Source: Actinomycetes bacterium
Lineage (GTDB): Bacteria; Actinomycetota; CADDZG01; JAHWKV01
NCBI GenBank assembly: GCA_029263035.1
Contig: JAJCYF010000189.1
Coordinates: 1-21,635 of the forward strand
Direction of reading: 5' to 3'
Length of the DNA stretch: 21,635 nucleotides
Below, one piece after another: positions 9,875 through 16,606 of this stretch. The stretch's first letter is position 1, and every line of letters begins with the position of its first letter. The position numbers and the translations under genes were made by a program. The notes beneath the pieces are model-generated. The model was not told where the DNA came from. It was given only the letters and a program-made list of their open reading frames with translations, and did not search any database.

Positions 9875-10324
9875 TCATGCTAGATCGGCCCCGGCGGCCG
9901 GTGCTTCTTGATTCCTGACCGGTCTGGTCACCTTTTTCGCCACGCAGGGCGGTATCCCCGCCGTCGCTCCCTCGGCCTGACGGCGGTAGACGCTGGGCGG
10001 GACCCCGACCAGCTCGGTGAAGCGGGTGCTGAAGGTACCGAGCGACGAGCAGCCCACCTCGAAGCAGGCCTCGGTCACGCTGAGATCGCCGGCGCGCAGC
10101 AGCGTCATCGCGCGCTCGATGCGCCGGGTCATCAGGTAGGAGTACGGGGATTCACCATATGCCAGCCGGAACTGACGGCTGAGGTGGCCGGCCGACATGT
10201 TCACCCCCCGGGCAAGGGCCTCGACATCCAGCGGCTGGGCGTAGTCCCGGTCTATGCGGTCGCGTACCCGGCGCAGCCACGCCAGGTCCCGCAGGTGCTG
10301 CGCTTCGGCGGGTCTGCTGGTCAT
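9875..10324 (-). CDS. AraC-family transcriptional regulator (HTH only)
   Basis: The 149-residue protein holds an AraC/XylS double helix-turn-helix: LDVEALARGVNMSAGHLSRQF (about residues 32-53) and LSVTEACFEVGCSSLGTFSTRF (about 80-101), followed by VGVPPSVYRR. There is no N-terminal cupin or sensing domain, so it probably responds to protein level or to direct ligand binding near the DNA-binding region. The C-terminal 35 residues are Ala/Pro-rich and likely disordered. It leads an operon with the VOC and UvrA-like genes. ATG 10324 lacks a strong ribosome binding site. The family is firm; activator or repressor status is unknown. Confidence 0.9.
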   Translation of the reverse strand: MTSRPAEAQHLRDLAWLRRVRDRIDRDYAQPLDVEALARGVNMSAGHLSRQFRLAYGESPYSYLMTRRIERAMTLLRAGDLSVTEACFEVGCSSLGTFSTRFTELVGVPPSVYRRQAEGATAGIPPCVAKKVTRPVRNQEAPAAGADLA

Positions 10325-10401
10325 ATCCAGGATCGTGCCACACGGAGCAGGGGTTGCCCAGCGGCCCGGGGGTGCAACTGTTTACTGCGCCACTGCGGGG
10401 C

Positions 10402-10560
10402 TCAGTTCTGCTCGCTGCGCCGGTCCTGTTCCTGCTGTTCTTTACTCCGCATCGGCCGGCCGCCGAATGCATCGGCCGTGGTCACCGTGGGAGGTACCGC
10501 TTCGGGCTCGGGCATCTTCGTGCGTTCGTTCGGAAGAAGTTTCGGGGTGTCGCTTTCCAT
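10402..10560 (-). CDS. Small hydrophilic protein, 52 aa
   Basis: A 52-codon frame starts at ATG 10560 (MESDTPKLLPNERTKMPEPE) and ends with a charged tail rich in Lys, Gln, Glu and Arg. TAAGGAGG (10566-10573) lies exactly five bases before the ATG, the best ribosome binding site in the window. The protein has no Cys, no membrane segment and little predicted fold; Pro content suggests it is disordered. It lies 77 bases upstream of the AraC-type gene on the same strand and could be the first gene of that operon. I recognise no family. The function is unknown. Confidence 0.65.
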   Translation of the reverse strand: MESDTPKLLPNERTKMPEPEAVPPTVTTADAFGGRPMRSKEQQEQDRRSEQN

Positions 10561-10677
10561 GAGTGCCTCCTTACGATTGCCTTCCTTTGGTACCTACCCG
10601 AAGCCCGGGAAGCCGAAAACAGCCGGGCGGGCCCGCAGAACCCCGCCGGCGGCGACGAACCGCGGGCCCCGGCCGGT

Positions 10678-11529
10678 CTACTGCTCGGGGTTGTAGGTGC
10701 CGACCCGGAACACCGCCCCCTCGGGGTCGGCCAGCAAGGCTTCGCGGACCGGTCCCTTGGTGGCGGCGGGCCGGATTACGCTTCCGCCCAGCTCCCGGCA
10801 AAGCGCCACGGCGGCGTCGGTGTCGTCAACCGCAAAGGTGATCACGAACCGGGGCTTGTCCGGGGACCCGGTGTCGATCTCAGACATCCAGCCGACCGCG
10901 TCCTCGAACCGGTCGGGAACACCCTGCGAGCCCTGGCGGGCGCGGATCTCGGGGTCGTACCGCTCCAGGAAGTCGCCGTAGCCCGGGAGCCGGAACAGCC
11001 AGGCCTTGAAGCCGGCAAACTCCAGCAGTTCGGTTTCCCACCCGAAGACCTCTCCGTAGAAGGCGGCGGCGCGGTCGATGTCGGTGGTGTGCAGGTCGCT
11101 GGAGTTCCAGGACCCCGGCGCATTGACCATCTCGGCGCCCTTCAGCGTCCCCGGCTGCCACACGGCAAACTCGGCGCCGGCCGGATCGGTGAAAAAGCCC
11201 ATCCGGCCCGCATCGCCGGCGTCGGCGACCTCCATGGTCACGGCGCCTCCGGCTTGGACGATCGCCCTGGCCGCCGCGTCGGCGTCTTCCACCTGTACGT
11301 AGGTATTCCAAACCGGGTCGGAGTTGTTCATCTCGCCTTCGCCGATACCCCCCACCACTTTCCCGTCCTTGCGGGCGATCAGGTAGCGGCCGGGCATCTC
11401 GGGTGGGGCAACATTGGTGAACTCCCAGCCGAACAACTTGCCGTAGAACTCAACCGCCGGATCCGCGTTCTGCCGTCCGCTGTCGATCCAGCAGGGCACC
11501 CCATGGATAAATCCTTCTCGTTCAAGCAT
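10678..11529 (-). CDS. Two-domain VOC protein, Cfp30B/CFP32-like
   Basis: The 283-residue product contains two fused VOC modules: residues about 5-125 (HGVPCWIDSGRQNADPAVEFYGKLFGWEF ... FFTDPAGAEFAVWQP, here abbreviated) and about 140-280 (HTTDIDRAAAFYGEVFGWE ... LADPEGAVFRVG). This matches the mycobacterial Rv0577/Cfp30B type, including WNTYV and DAGRMGFFTDP. Homologues are linked to methylglyoxal detoxification or small-molecule binding, without certainty here. ATG 11529 follows AGGGGA at a good distance; an in-frame extension up to 11661 would cross the promoter region and is rejected. A perfect 15-bp palindrome lies 46 bases upstream. Confidence 0.88.
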   Translation of the reverse strand: MLEREGFIHGVPCWIDSGRQNADPAVEFYGKLFGWEFTNVAPPEMPGRYLIARKDGKVVGGIGEGEMNNSDPVWNTYVQVEDADAAARAIVQAGGAVTMEVADAGDAGRMGFFTDPAGAEFAVWQPGTLKGAEMVNAPGSWNSSDLHTTDIDRAAAFYGEVFGWETELLEFAGFKAWLFRLPGYGDFLERYDPEIRARQGSQGVPDRFEDAVGWMSEIDTGSPDKPRFVITFAVDDTDAAVALCRELGGSVIRPAATKGPVREALLADPEGAVFRVGTYNPEQ

Positions 11530-11574
11530 CGCCGTTCCCCTTTCGTCGGTTGAGGCGATCCTAGAAAGCCATGC

Positions 11575-11589
11575 GGACAGGTCCTGTCC
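11575..11589. promoter_or_regulatory. Perfect palindrome upstream of the two-domain VOC gene
   Basis: GGACAGG-T-CCTGTCC has 7-bp arms and a single central base. It lies 46 bases upstream of ATG 11529 in the divergent space with the WxL-like gene. An operator is the most likely role; a regulator was not identified. Confidence 0.45.
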
Positions 11590-11669
11590 TAAATAGGAGG
11601 GAACAAATAGCTGTCGGGCGCGCGGCTTTGTGTCGATAGAGGACCAGGAGCCGGAAAGCAACTGGCAAA

Positions 11670-11685
11670 GGTGCGCATCCGCACC
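11670..11685 (+). repeat. Leader hairpin 1 upstream of the WxL-like gene
   Basis: GGTGCG-CATC-CGCACC forms a perfect 6-bp stem with a 4-base loop, 89 bases before the WxL-like start. It is the first of three close hairpins. Confidence 0.4.
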
Positions 11686-11711
11686 AGCATGTTCCTCCTC
11701 TCAGCAGGGTG

Positions 11712-11725
11712 GCCCGGAATCGGGC
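11712..11725 (+). repeat. Leader hairpin 2 upstream of the WxL-like gene
   Basis: GCCCG-GAAT-CGGGC forms a perfect 5-bp stem with a 4-base loop, 49 bases before ATG 11775. Confidence 0.4.
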
Positions 11726-11745
11726 GCCTACGCTGCACCTCCTCA

Positions 11746-11761
11746 CCGCAGAATTCTGCGG
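11746..11761. promoter_or_regulatory. 16-bp perfect palindrome next to the WxL-like ribosome binding site
   Basis: CCGCAGAATTCTGCGG is fully symmetric with no loop, which favours a protein-binding site over an RNA hairpin. It ends 13 bases before ATG 11775 and abuts the AGGA ribosome binding site, so a bound protein or a folded RNA could limit expression. Confidence 0.45.
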
Positions 11762-11774
11762 GGACAGGAACATC

Positions 11775-12314
11775 ATGCAAAGGACTCAGACCCGCCGCCT
11801 CGTACTGGCCGCGGCCAGCGGACTTTTGACCCTGGGATTGGTGCTGCCGGCATCGGCGGCCACCAGCGGGATCACCCCCACGTCGCTGGATGTGACCGGC
11901 GGAGCGATCTCCATCACCGTTCCTACCGGGCCGGTCGACCTGGGGACCACGGTCAACAGCGTCCAGGGCTCCACCATCGTCGGAGCGCTCGGTCAGGTAC
12001 AGGTCGAGGACGCGCGAGGCGCACCCGCAGGGTCCGCGTGGGTGGCCACGGCCATCTCCACTGCGTTCACCCCCGCAGGCGCCACGATCGCGGCAAGCTT
12101 CGTCGGCTACACTGCGGGTCCGATAACCCAGGCCGGCACCGCCGTCTACACCGCCAACAACCCGACCGATCTCACCGGCGCGGTGGCCGTCGTTTCCGCT
12201 TCCGGCATCACGGGAGTGAACTCGGCTACCTGGAACCCCAACATCGACATCAGGGTCCCCGGAGGCGTTATCGTTGGTGAATACACCGGAACGATCACCC
12301 ACTCTGTCACGTAA
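11775..12314 (+). CDS. Secreted WxL-like domain surface protein
   Basis: The 179-residue product starts MQRTQTRRLVLAAASGLLTLG with an apparent Sec signal peptide cut after LPASA-A. The mature part is a beta-rich domain with VEDARGAPAGSAWVATAIS, which aligns with the DtRG..GWtLt segment of WxL domains, and it ends SATWNPNIDI...VGEYTGTITHSV, the usual WxL tail. The two WxL motifs read W-V-A and W-N-P, so both are altered. WxL proteins of Gram-positive bacteria bind peptidoglycan at the surface. The next gene, a DUF916-like partner, overlaps by about 40 bases, which supports the call. ATG 11775 has AGGA five bases upstream; a GTG at 11709 would destroy the signal peptide. Confidence 0.72.
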   Translation: MQRTQTRRLVLAAASGLLTLGLVLPASAATSGITPTSLDVTGGAISITVPTGPVDLGTTVNSVQGSTIVGALGQVQVEDARGAPAGSAWVATAISTAFTPAGATIAASFVGYTAGPITQAGTAVYTANNPTDLTGAVAVVSASGITGVNSATWNPNIDIRVPGGVIVGEYTGTITHSVT

Positions 12315-13341
12315 CCCCGTCCGTGCAGCCCGTCTCCTTCACGGCTCCGGCCGTGGGGGAGCAGCTGCGCGATGTGGCCGATTGGCCGCCCTGGTGCTGG
12401 CTGTGGCTCTGGCCGGCGCCGTCACCGTTTCGCCGGCCGCCGCCGCTCCCGCCAAATCCGGCGGCAGCCTGGGCATCAGGTTGCTTGGGGACCCGGCAGC
12501 GGGCGACGACTCCCGGGCCCTGCTCTACATCACCGACCACATCGCTCCCGGCGCCCGGATCGACCGGAAGGTGGAGGTCTCCAACTCAACCGGCTCCACC
12601 GCCCATGTTTCGATGTACTCGTCGGCAGCCACCATCGTCGACGGCTCGTTTATCGGGTCGGAGGGCCGCACGCCAAACGACCTTTCCACCTGGACCACGG
12701 TCACCCCGGGCACCATCGACGTCCCGGCGGGCGGAAAACGCATCGCAGAAGTCTCGGTTGTCGTCCCGGCCGACGCCGCACCCGGAGAGCAGTACGGAGT
12801 CGTTTGGGCCGAGGTGAGCACCGCCGGCGCTCCGGGGGCCGGCTCGGTGACCCAGGTGAGCCGGGTGGGGATACGCCAGTACGTCTCGGTCGGTCCCGGC
12901 GGAGCCCCGGCCGCCGACTTCTCCATCAGCTCTTTGACCGCCCACCGGTCGCCCGAAGGCCTCCCGTTCGTGCGAGCCGGCGTCCTGAACACCGGGGGCC
13001 GGGCACTCGACCTGAACGGGACCCTCTCGCTGACCGCCGGCCCCAGCGGCCTGAACGCCGGACCGTTCGCTGCGAAGCTGGGCAACACGCTGGCGCCCGG
13101 CGACACCCAGGACGTTCTGATCGAGCTGGGCAAAGACCTACCAGCCGGTCCCTGGAACGCCGAGGTGACGATGAGCAGCGGGCTGCTGGAGCGCGTTTCC
13201 AGCGCTTCGCTGACCTTTCCCGGTCAGGGCGCGGCCCTGCCGGACACCTCCACCCCCTGGTGGCTCTACGCCCTGGGTTTGCTCGGGTTGTTGCTGATTG
13301 CGGGCCTGTCGGCTCTTCTCTTGAGGCGCCGCCGAACCTGA
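12274..13341 (+). CDS. DUF916-like (WxL-partner) membrane-anchored surface protein
   Basis: The 355-residue product has a basic N-terminus and a hydrophobic export segment (GRLAALVLAVALAGAVTVSP, cut near AAAA-A), then SLGIRLLGDP...LLYITDHIAPGARIDRKVEVSNST, the opening of DUF916/WxL peptidoglycan-binding-domain proteins. A second beta domain (about 200-310) resembles DUF3324. The end has one membrane segment (WLYALGLLGLLLIAGLSALLL) followed by RRRRT, placing the bulk outside the cell. Starts are TTG 12274 or GTG 12277, with GGAGG 8-11 bases upstream inside the WxL-like gene, so the genes overlap by about 40 bases and are coupled. There is no LPxTG motif; PDTSTPWW before the helix is proline-rich only. 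Confidence 0.75.
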   Translation: MVNTPERSPTLSRNPVRAARLLHGSGRGGAAARCGRLAALVLAVALAGAVTVSPAAAAPAKSGGSLGIRLLGDPAAGDDSRALLYITDHIAPGARIDRKVEVSNSTGSTAHVSMYSSAATIVDGSFIGSEGRTPNDLSTWTTVTPGTIDVPAGGKRIAEVSVVVPADAAPGEQYGVVWAEVSTAGAPGAGSVTQVSRVGIRQYVSVGPGGAPAADFSISSLTAHRSPEGLPFVRAGVLNTGGRALDLNGTLSLTAGPSGLNAGPFAAKLGNTLAPGDTQDVLIELGKDLPAGPWNAEVTMSSGLLERVSSASLTFPGQGAALPDTSTPWWLYALGLLGLLLIAGLSALLLRRRRT

Positions 13342-13346
13342 TCCGA

Positions 13347-13369
13347 TTTTTGTGACCGGGTTTTTGTAA
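13347..13369 (+). repeat. Short direct repeat TTTTTGTGA / TTTTTGTAA
   Basis: Two T-rich nonamers start 14 bases apart in the 89-base space before the metallopeptidase gene. They could be regulatory half-sites or part of a promoter or terminator; no clear promoter was found. Confidence 0.3.
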
Positions 13370-13430
13370 GGTTCCGCCGCCCTAACTGCTCCCACCGGTG
13401 ACCGAACGCCACCGAGAAGGGAGCTCCACG

Positions 13431-15209
13431 ATGAAGATCCAGTCCCCGCACCGCCCCGTGACCCGGCTGACCGTCGCCGTCTGTTTGGTCGCCGGGCTCA
13501 TTGCCCACCCTGCCGCCGCAGCCGACCTGTCCACGGCCACCCGGACGCGCACCCAGGACACCGCTCAGGTAAAGACCTCAACCGCGACCCTGGAGGCCCC
13601 GCGCATCAGCGGCTTCCGGGCCCAGATGCCCCGCGGCACCACCGGTGAGCCGAAGCTGTTCGACGATGCGCGCCCGTCAAACCTGTCTTTCTCTGATCAG
13701 CCGAAATTGGACACCTTTCAGCCGGCTCCCGCCGGTCCCGCTGCCGGACCGACTTCGGTCGTCGCATCGGGCGGGACCCAGGCCCCCTCGGCCGGTCTGA
13801 ACCCTGCGAACGATCTGGCCTGGAGCCTGGAGTGCGACGCCGACCCCTCAACCGCCAAGCCCTACTGCCAGGAGCCCACCGGTTACTACTGGGTGCACGG
13901 CGACATCGACCACCGGCGGCTGGAGTGGGTTGTCGACCCCGGGAACAGCCCTCACCCTCAGGGGCCGCAGTACGAGTACACCGACGGCGACCGCAACATG
14001 GGTCTCGTCCCCGCCCGTGAGGTGCTGGTACGGGTGGCCGACGGCTGCGGTCTGCACGCCGACGGTTACACCGACGAGGACGGCCACTACTCGATCATGT
14101 TCCCCAGCTGGTGCGGAGAGAAGGACGCCACGGTCACCCTGTACTCCATCAGCGCCCCCGGCGCCGGCAAGCAGGTGGCCCTGGGGCTGCACACCGGCAG
14201 TCCCGTGCCCAACCTGCTAAACGACCTGGACGACGACCCCGCCGATTACACCGTGATCTCCGGTGAGGTCGGCACCTTCAACCCCGAGGCCGACGCCAAG
14301 TGCCCCGGCGCCGAGTTCTGCATCGGCGGCCACGGGTTGAACCGGACCTTCCACTCCTACGAGCAGGGTCCGTTGTTTGAGCAGGAAAAGTTCTCCCGCA
14401 CCGGGGAAGTCGCCCGGGCACTGACGATCATGGAGACCACCATGATGGGCCTCGACTACTACCGTCAGCTGGTGGCCCCCAACCGGCTGCCGCAGATCAA
14501 CCTGGTGCTTACCGACCAGGCGCTGGACGGGACCGACAACACCGCTATGTACTCCAAGAGCCGGTCCAACATGATCTACATCGCCCCCTGGCTGGAGTGG
14601 TCGCCGTTTGCGGTGCTGCATGAGACCGGCCACTACTTCGACGGAGGCATCCTGGTAGAAGGCGGGCTGGACAACTACGGCCGGTGGGGTGAGCCGATGG
14701 CCAACCTGCGGGCCGGGATGATCCTGGGGACCTCCGACAAGATCCCGTCGAACAACGGCTGGGCCGAGGACATGGATGTCCAGGGCAACTACAACGCCGG
14801 CGACGGCGAGATCCAGCTTCCCGACCTGCCGGCCAGCGACCACGTTGGCGGCCCGGGCCAGGGCTGGGTGTGGCGGATCCTGTGGGACCTGCACGACGGG
14901 GTCGAGCCTGAGCCCATGGACTTCGGCTTCGGGGACTTCGACCAGTGGGACGGCGGCGGCGCCTCGACCGACCCGCTCTCCCACGCAATCAACGGGGTTG
15001 TCATGGAGTACCTGCCCCAGCGGGACGGCTCGGTGCACCCGGACTACGAGGACCGGGGCCAGCCGGGCCCGGACCTGGTCGACATGCTGGACGGCCTCGC
15101 CTGCCTCTACGGCATGAACCACCTGCAGCTGGGGACCCTGCTGAACGACGTCATGGGCTACCCGTACGACTTCGCCCACTGCTCCGACGTGGACGACCTT
15201 TCGCCCTGA
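13431..15209 (+). CDS. Secreted zinc-metallopeptidase-like protein (HExxH)
   Basis: The 592-residue product begins with a Sec signal peptide (MKIQSPHRP...VCLVAGLIAHPAAAA-D), then a Pro/Thr/Ala-rich low-complexity stretch (to about residue 125), a beta-sandwich segment of the carboxypeptidase-regulatory type (VLVRVADGCGLHADGYTDEDGHYS), and a C-terminal domain with HETGH (His397, Glu398, His401). Glu421 in WGEPMANL lies 19 residues beyond, which fits HExxH-x19-E of a gluzincin. A conserved-looking WVWRILWDLHDG follows. No membrane anchor is present, so it is released. ATG 13431 has GGGAG at about seven bases. It follows the WxL-like pair by 89 bases and ends at a strong terminator. I recognise no named family; activity is inferred. 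Confidence 0.8.
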   Translation: MKIQSPHRPVTRLTVAVCLVAGLIAHPAAAADLSTATRTRTQDTAQVKTSTATLEAPRISGFRAQMPRGTTGEPKLFDDARPSNLSFSDQPKLDTFQPAPAGPAAGPTSVVASGGTQAPSAGLNPANDLAWSLECDADPSTAKPYCQEPTGYYWVHGDIDHRRLEWVVDPGNSPHPQGPQYEYTDGDRNMGLVPAREVLVRVADGCGLHADGYTDEDGHYSIMFPSWCGEKDATVTLYSISAPGAGKQVALGLHTGSPVPNLLNDLDDDPADYTVISGEVGTFNPEADAKCPGAEFCIGGHGLNRTFHSYEQGPLFEQEKFSRTGEVARALTIMETTMMGLDYYRQLVAPNRLPQINLVLTDQALDGTDNTAMYSKSRSNMIYIAPWLEWSPFAVLHETGHYFDGGILVEGGLDNYGRWGEPMANLRAGMILGTSDKIPSNNGWAEDMDVQGNYNAGDGEIQLPDLPASDHVGGPGQGWVWRILWDLHDGVEPEPMDFGFGDFDQWDGGGASTDPLSHAINGVVMEYLPQRDGSVHPDYEDRGQPGPDLVDMLDGLACLYGMNHLQLGTLLNDVMGYPYDFAHCSDVDDLSP

Positions 15210-15226
15210 CCGATACCGTCCCGTCC

Positions 15227-15260
15227 GCCGGCGCCCATCGAGATGATGGGCGCCGGCTTT
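15227..15260 (+). terminator. Intrinsic terminator after the metallopeptidase gene
   Basis: GCCGGCGCCCATC (15227-15239), a 5-base loop, and GATGGGCGCCGGC (15245-15257) give a perfect 13-bp stem followed by TTT. It lies 17 bases after the stop codon. There is no T tract on the minus strand, so it acts mainly on plus-strand transcripts. Confidence 0.8.
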
Positions 15261-15270
15261 CGTGCGGCTA

Positions 15271-16491
15271 TCAGGCGGCTTGCAGGATCCGGGCGACGTT
15301 GTCCGGCGAGAAGAACTCCGCCGGGGAGGTCACGCCGGCGGCCACCCTGACGAACTGGTCCATCGCCTCCCGGTTGCCGTGGACCGCCCCGAGCAGCCGC
15401 TGAATCTCAGGAGGCGGCGGCTCCAGGGTGGCAAGCTGACAGGTGAAGTCGTACATCGGCAGGACCTGGTTGTCCCGTTCCGTCTGGTACTCACCCATCG
15501 CCGTTTTGTAGGGGGTTGCTCCCGAGAGCGACCGGTCCAGGGCGCCGGCGCACAGCTCGGCGTCACGGAAGGCGTCCTGGATCCCCTGGGCGGTGATGAA
15601 GTCCTTGTTGTACCCGGCATCGCCCACCAGCGCCCACCCGGGGCCGTAGGGCCGGCGGAAGTAGTTGGCCACCGCGGTCCCCACTATCCGCTCCTCCCGC
15701 CGGGCGGCGCGAATGCGCTCACCGAACGCCGGCGCCAGGTCGAACATCGCCATCCAGTTGCCCTCTACGTCCTTGCGGTTTTGCTCGAACTCGGCGTAGG
15801 GCCAGCCTCCGATCACCAGGGTCAGCCCGTCGTTGGTCGGCCAGGCGGCGAAGCCCCGCCCGGGCCGGGAGTGGGTGATGAACCCGTCGAGCGGCAGGTT
15901 GCTGAACAGGGTGTAGTAGCCGGCCAGGAACTCGGGCCGGTCGTGGTACTGCTCGGCGCCGGCCTTCCTGGCCACCAGTGAGTGCCTGCCGTCGGCGCCG
16001 ATCACGACCGAGGCGGTCTCGGTAACCCGCCGGCCCTGCTGGTCCCGTCCGGTGATGCCGGTGACCCTCCCGTCCTGATCGAAGGTCAGGTCCTCGACCG
16101 AGAAGCCCTCCCGGATCTCGGCGCCGGCCTCCGCCGCGGCATCGACCAGGATCTTGTCGAGCACGGTGCGCCGGGGAGCGTAGGAGACCGGCGACCCGGC
16201 GACGGCCGGCGAGCCGGTGATGGAGAACGGCCCGAAGTCGAAGGTGTAGTTGTCGATCGGGGGGCAGCCGGTGGCGGCGACCCGCTCCAGCAGGCCCCAC
16301 CGCTGCAGCGCAGCGACCCCGAGTGGGTGGATCAAGAAGGTCGAGATCGTGTCGCTGGGGAAGCTGGCGCGGTCGACCACCAGGACTCGGTAGCCCTTGC
16401 GGGCGAGAAGCATTGTGGTCGGTGAACCGGCGCACCGGGCACCAACGACGATGACGTCGTAGCGGCCGCCGGGGGAGGAGGTCTCGGGCAT
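15271..16491 (-). CDS. FAD-dependent oxidoreductase (geranylgeranyl-reductase/monooxygenase-like)
   Basis: The 406-residue protein has the N-terminal Rossmann motif DVIVVGARCAGSPTTMLLARKGYRVLVVDR-like (GxGxxG variant G-A-R-C-A-G), the GADGRHS (DG) motif near the middle, and ALVGDAGYNKDFITAQGI (GD motif) toward the C-terminus. This is the p-hydroxybenzoate hydroxylase/geranylgeranyl reductase superfamily. The substrate cannot be told. ATG 16491 has AGGA eight bases upstream; the longer frame from 16527 is not preferred. It lies 115 bases downstream of the glycosyltransferase gene, so it may be the third gene of that operon or have its own promoter (TATCTT lies in the gap). Confidence 0.88.
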   Translation of the reverse strand: MPETSSPGGRYDVIVVGARCAGSPTTMLLARKGYRVLVVDRASFPSDTISTFLIHPLGVAALQRWGLLERVAATGCPPIDNYTFDFGPFSITGSPAVAGSPVSYAPRRTVLDKILVDAAAEAGAEIREGFSVEDLTFDQDGRVTGITGRDQQGRRVTETASVVIGADGRHSLVARKAGAEQYHDRPEFLAGYYTLFSNLPLDGFITHSRPGRGFAAWPTNDGLTLVIGGWPYAEFEQNRKDVEGNWMAMFDLAPAFGERIRAARREERIVGTAVANYFRRPYGPGWALVGDAGYNKDFITAQGIQDAFRDAELCAGALDRSLSGATPYKTAMGEYQTERDNQVLPMYDFTCQLATLEPPPPEIQRLLGAVHGNREAMDQFVRVAAGVTSPAEFFSPDNVARILQAA

Positions 16492-16606
16492 GGTCCATTC
16501 CTTTCTCGAGCGGTGCGGACGACTCAAGATAGGACCGGCTCCGCTCGGCCCGCATCGGGCGAATTACCCAACTTCGCTCCTGCAGGCGGGTTTCTCTGAA
16601 CCTCCC

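Noticed and set aside
10354..11553. 399-codon open frame on the plus strand
   Set aside because: It lies opposite the two-domain VOC gene, and its protein is rich in Gly, Arg, Pro and His with no domain; it is a shadow caused by high GC.
11530..11661. Upstream extension of the two-domain VOC gene
   Set aside because: The extra residues cover the palindrome and likely promoter, and a good ribosome binding site precedes ATG 11529.
11709..11774. GTG start for the WxL-like gene at 11709
   Set aside because: It would place 22 residues before a clear signal peptide, and ATG 11775 has its own ribosome binding site.
12372..13355. 327-codon open frame on the plus strand
   Set aside because: It is a second frame within the DUF916-like gene with an Arg/Gly/His-rich product; the signal peptide and anchor belong to the other frame.
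14217..15179. 320-codon open frame on the minus strand
   Set aside because: It lies opposite the metallopeptidase gene, has a low-complexity Val/Gly/His composition and no ribosome binding site.
15227..15260. Bidirectional terminator for the FAD oxidoreductase gene
   Set aside because: The stem is symmetric, but no T run follows it on the minus strand, so only plus-strand termination is supported.
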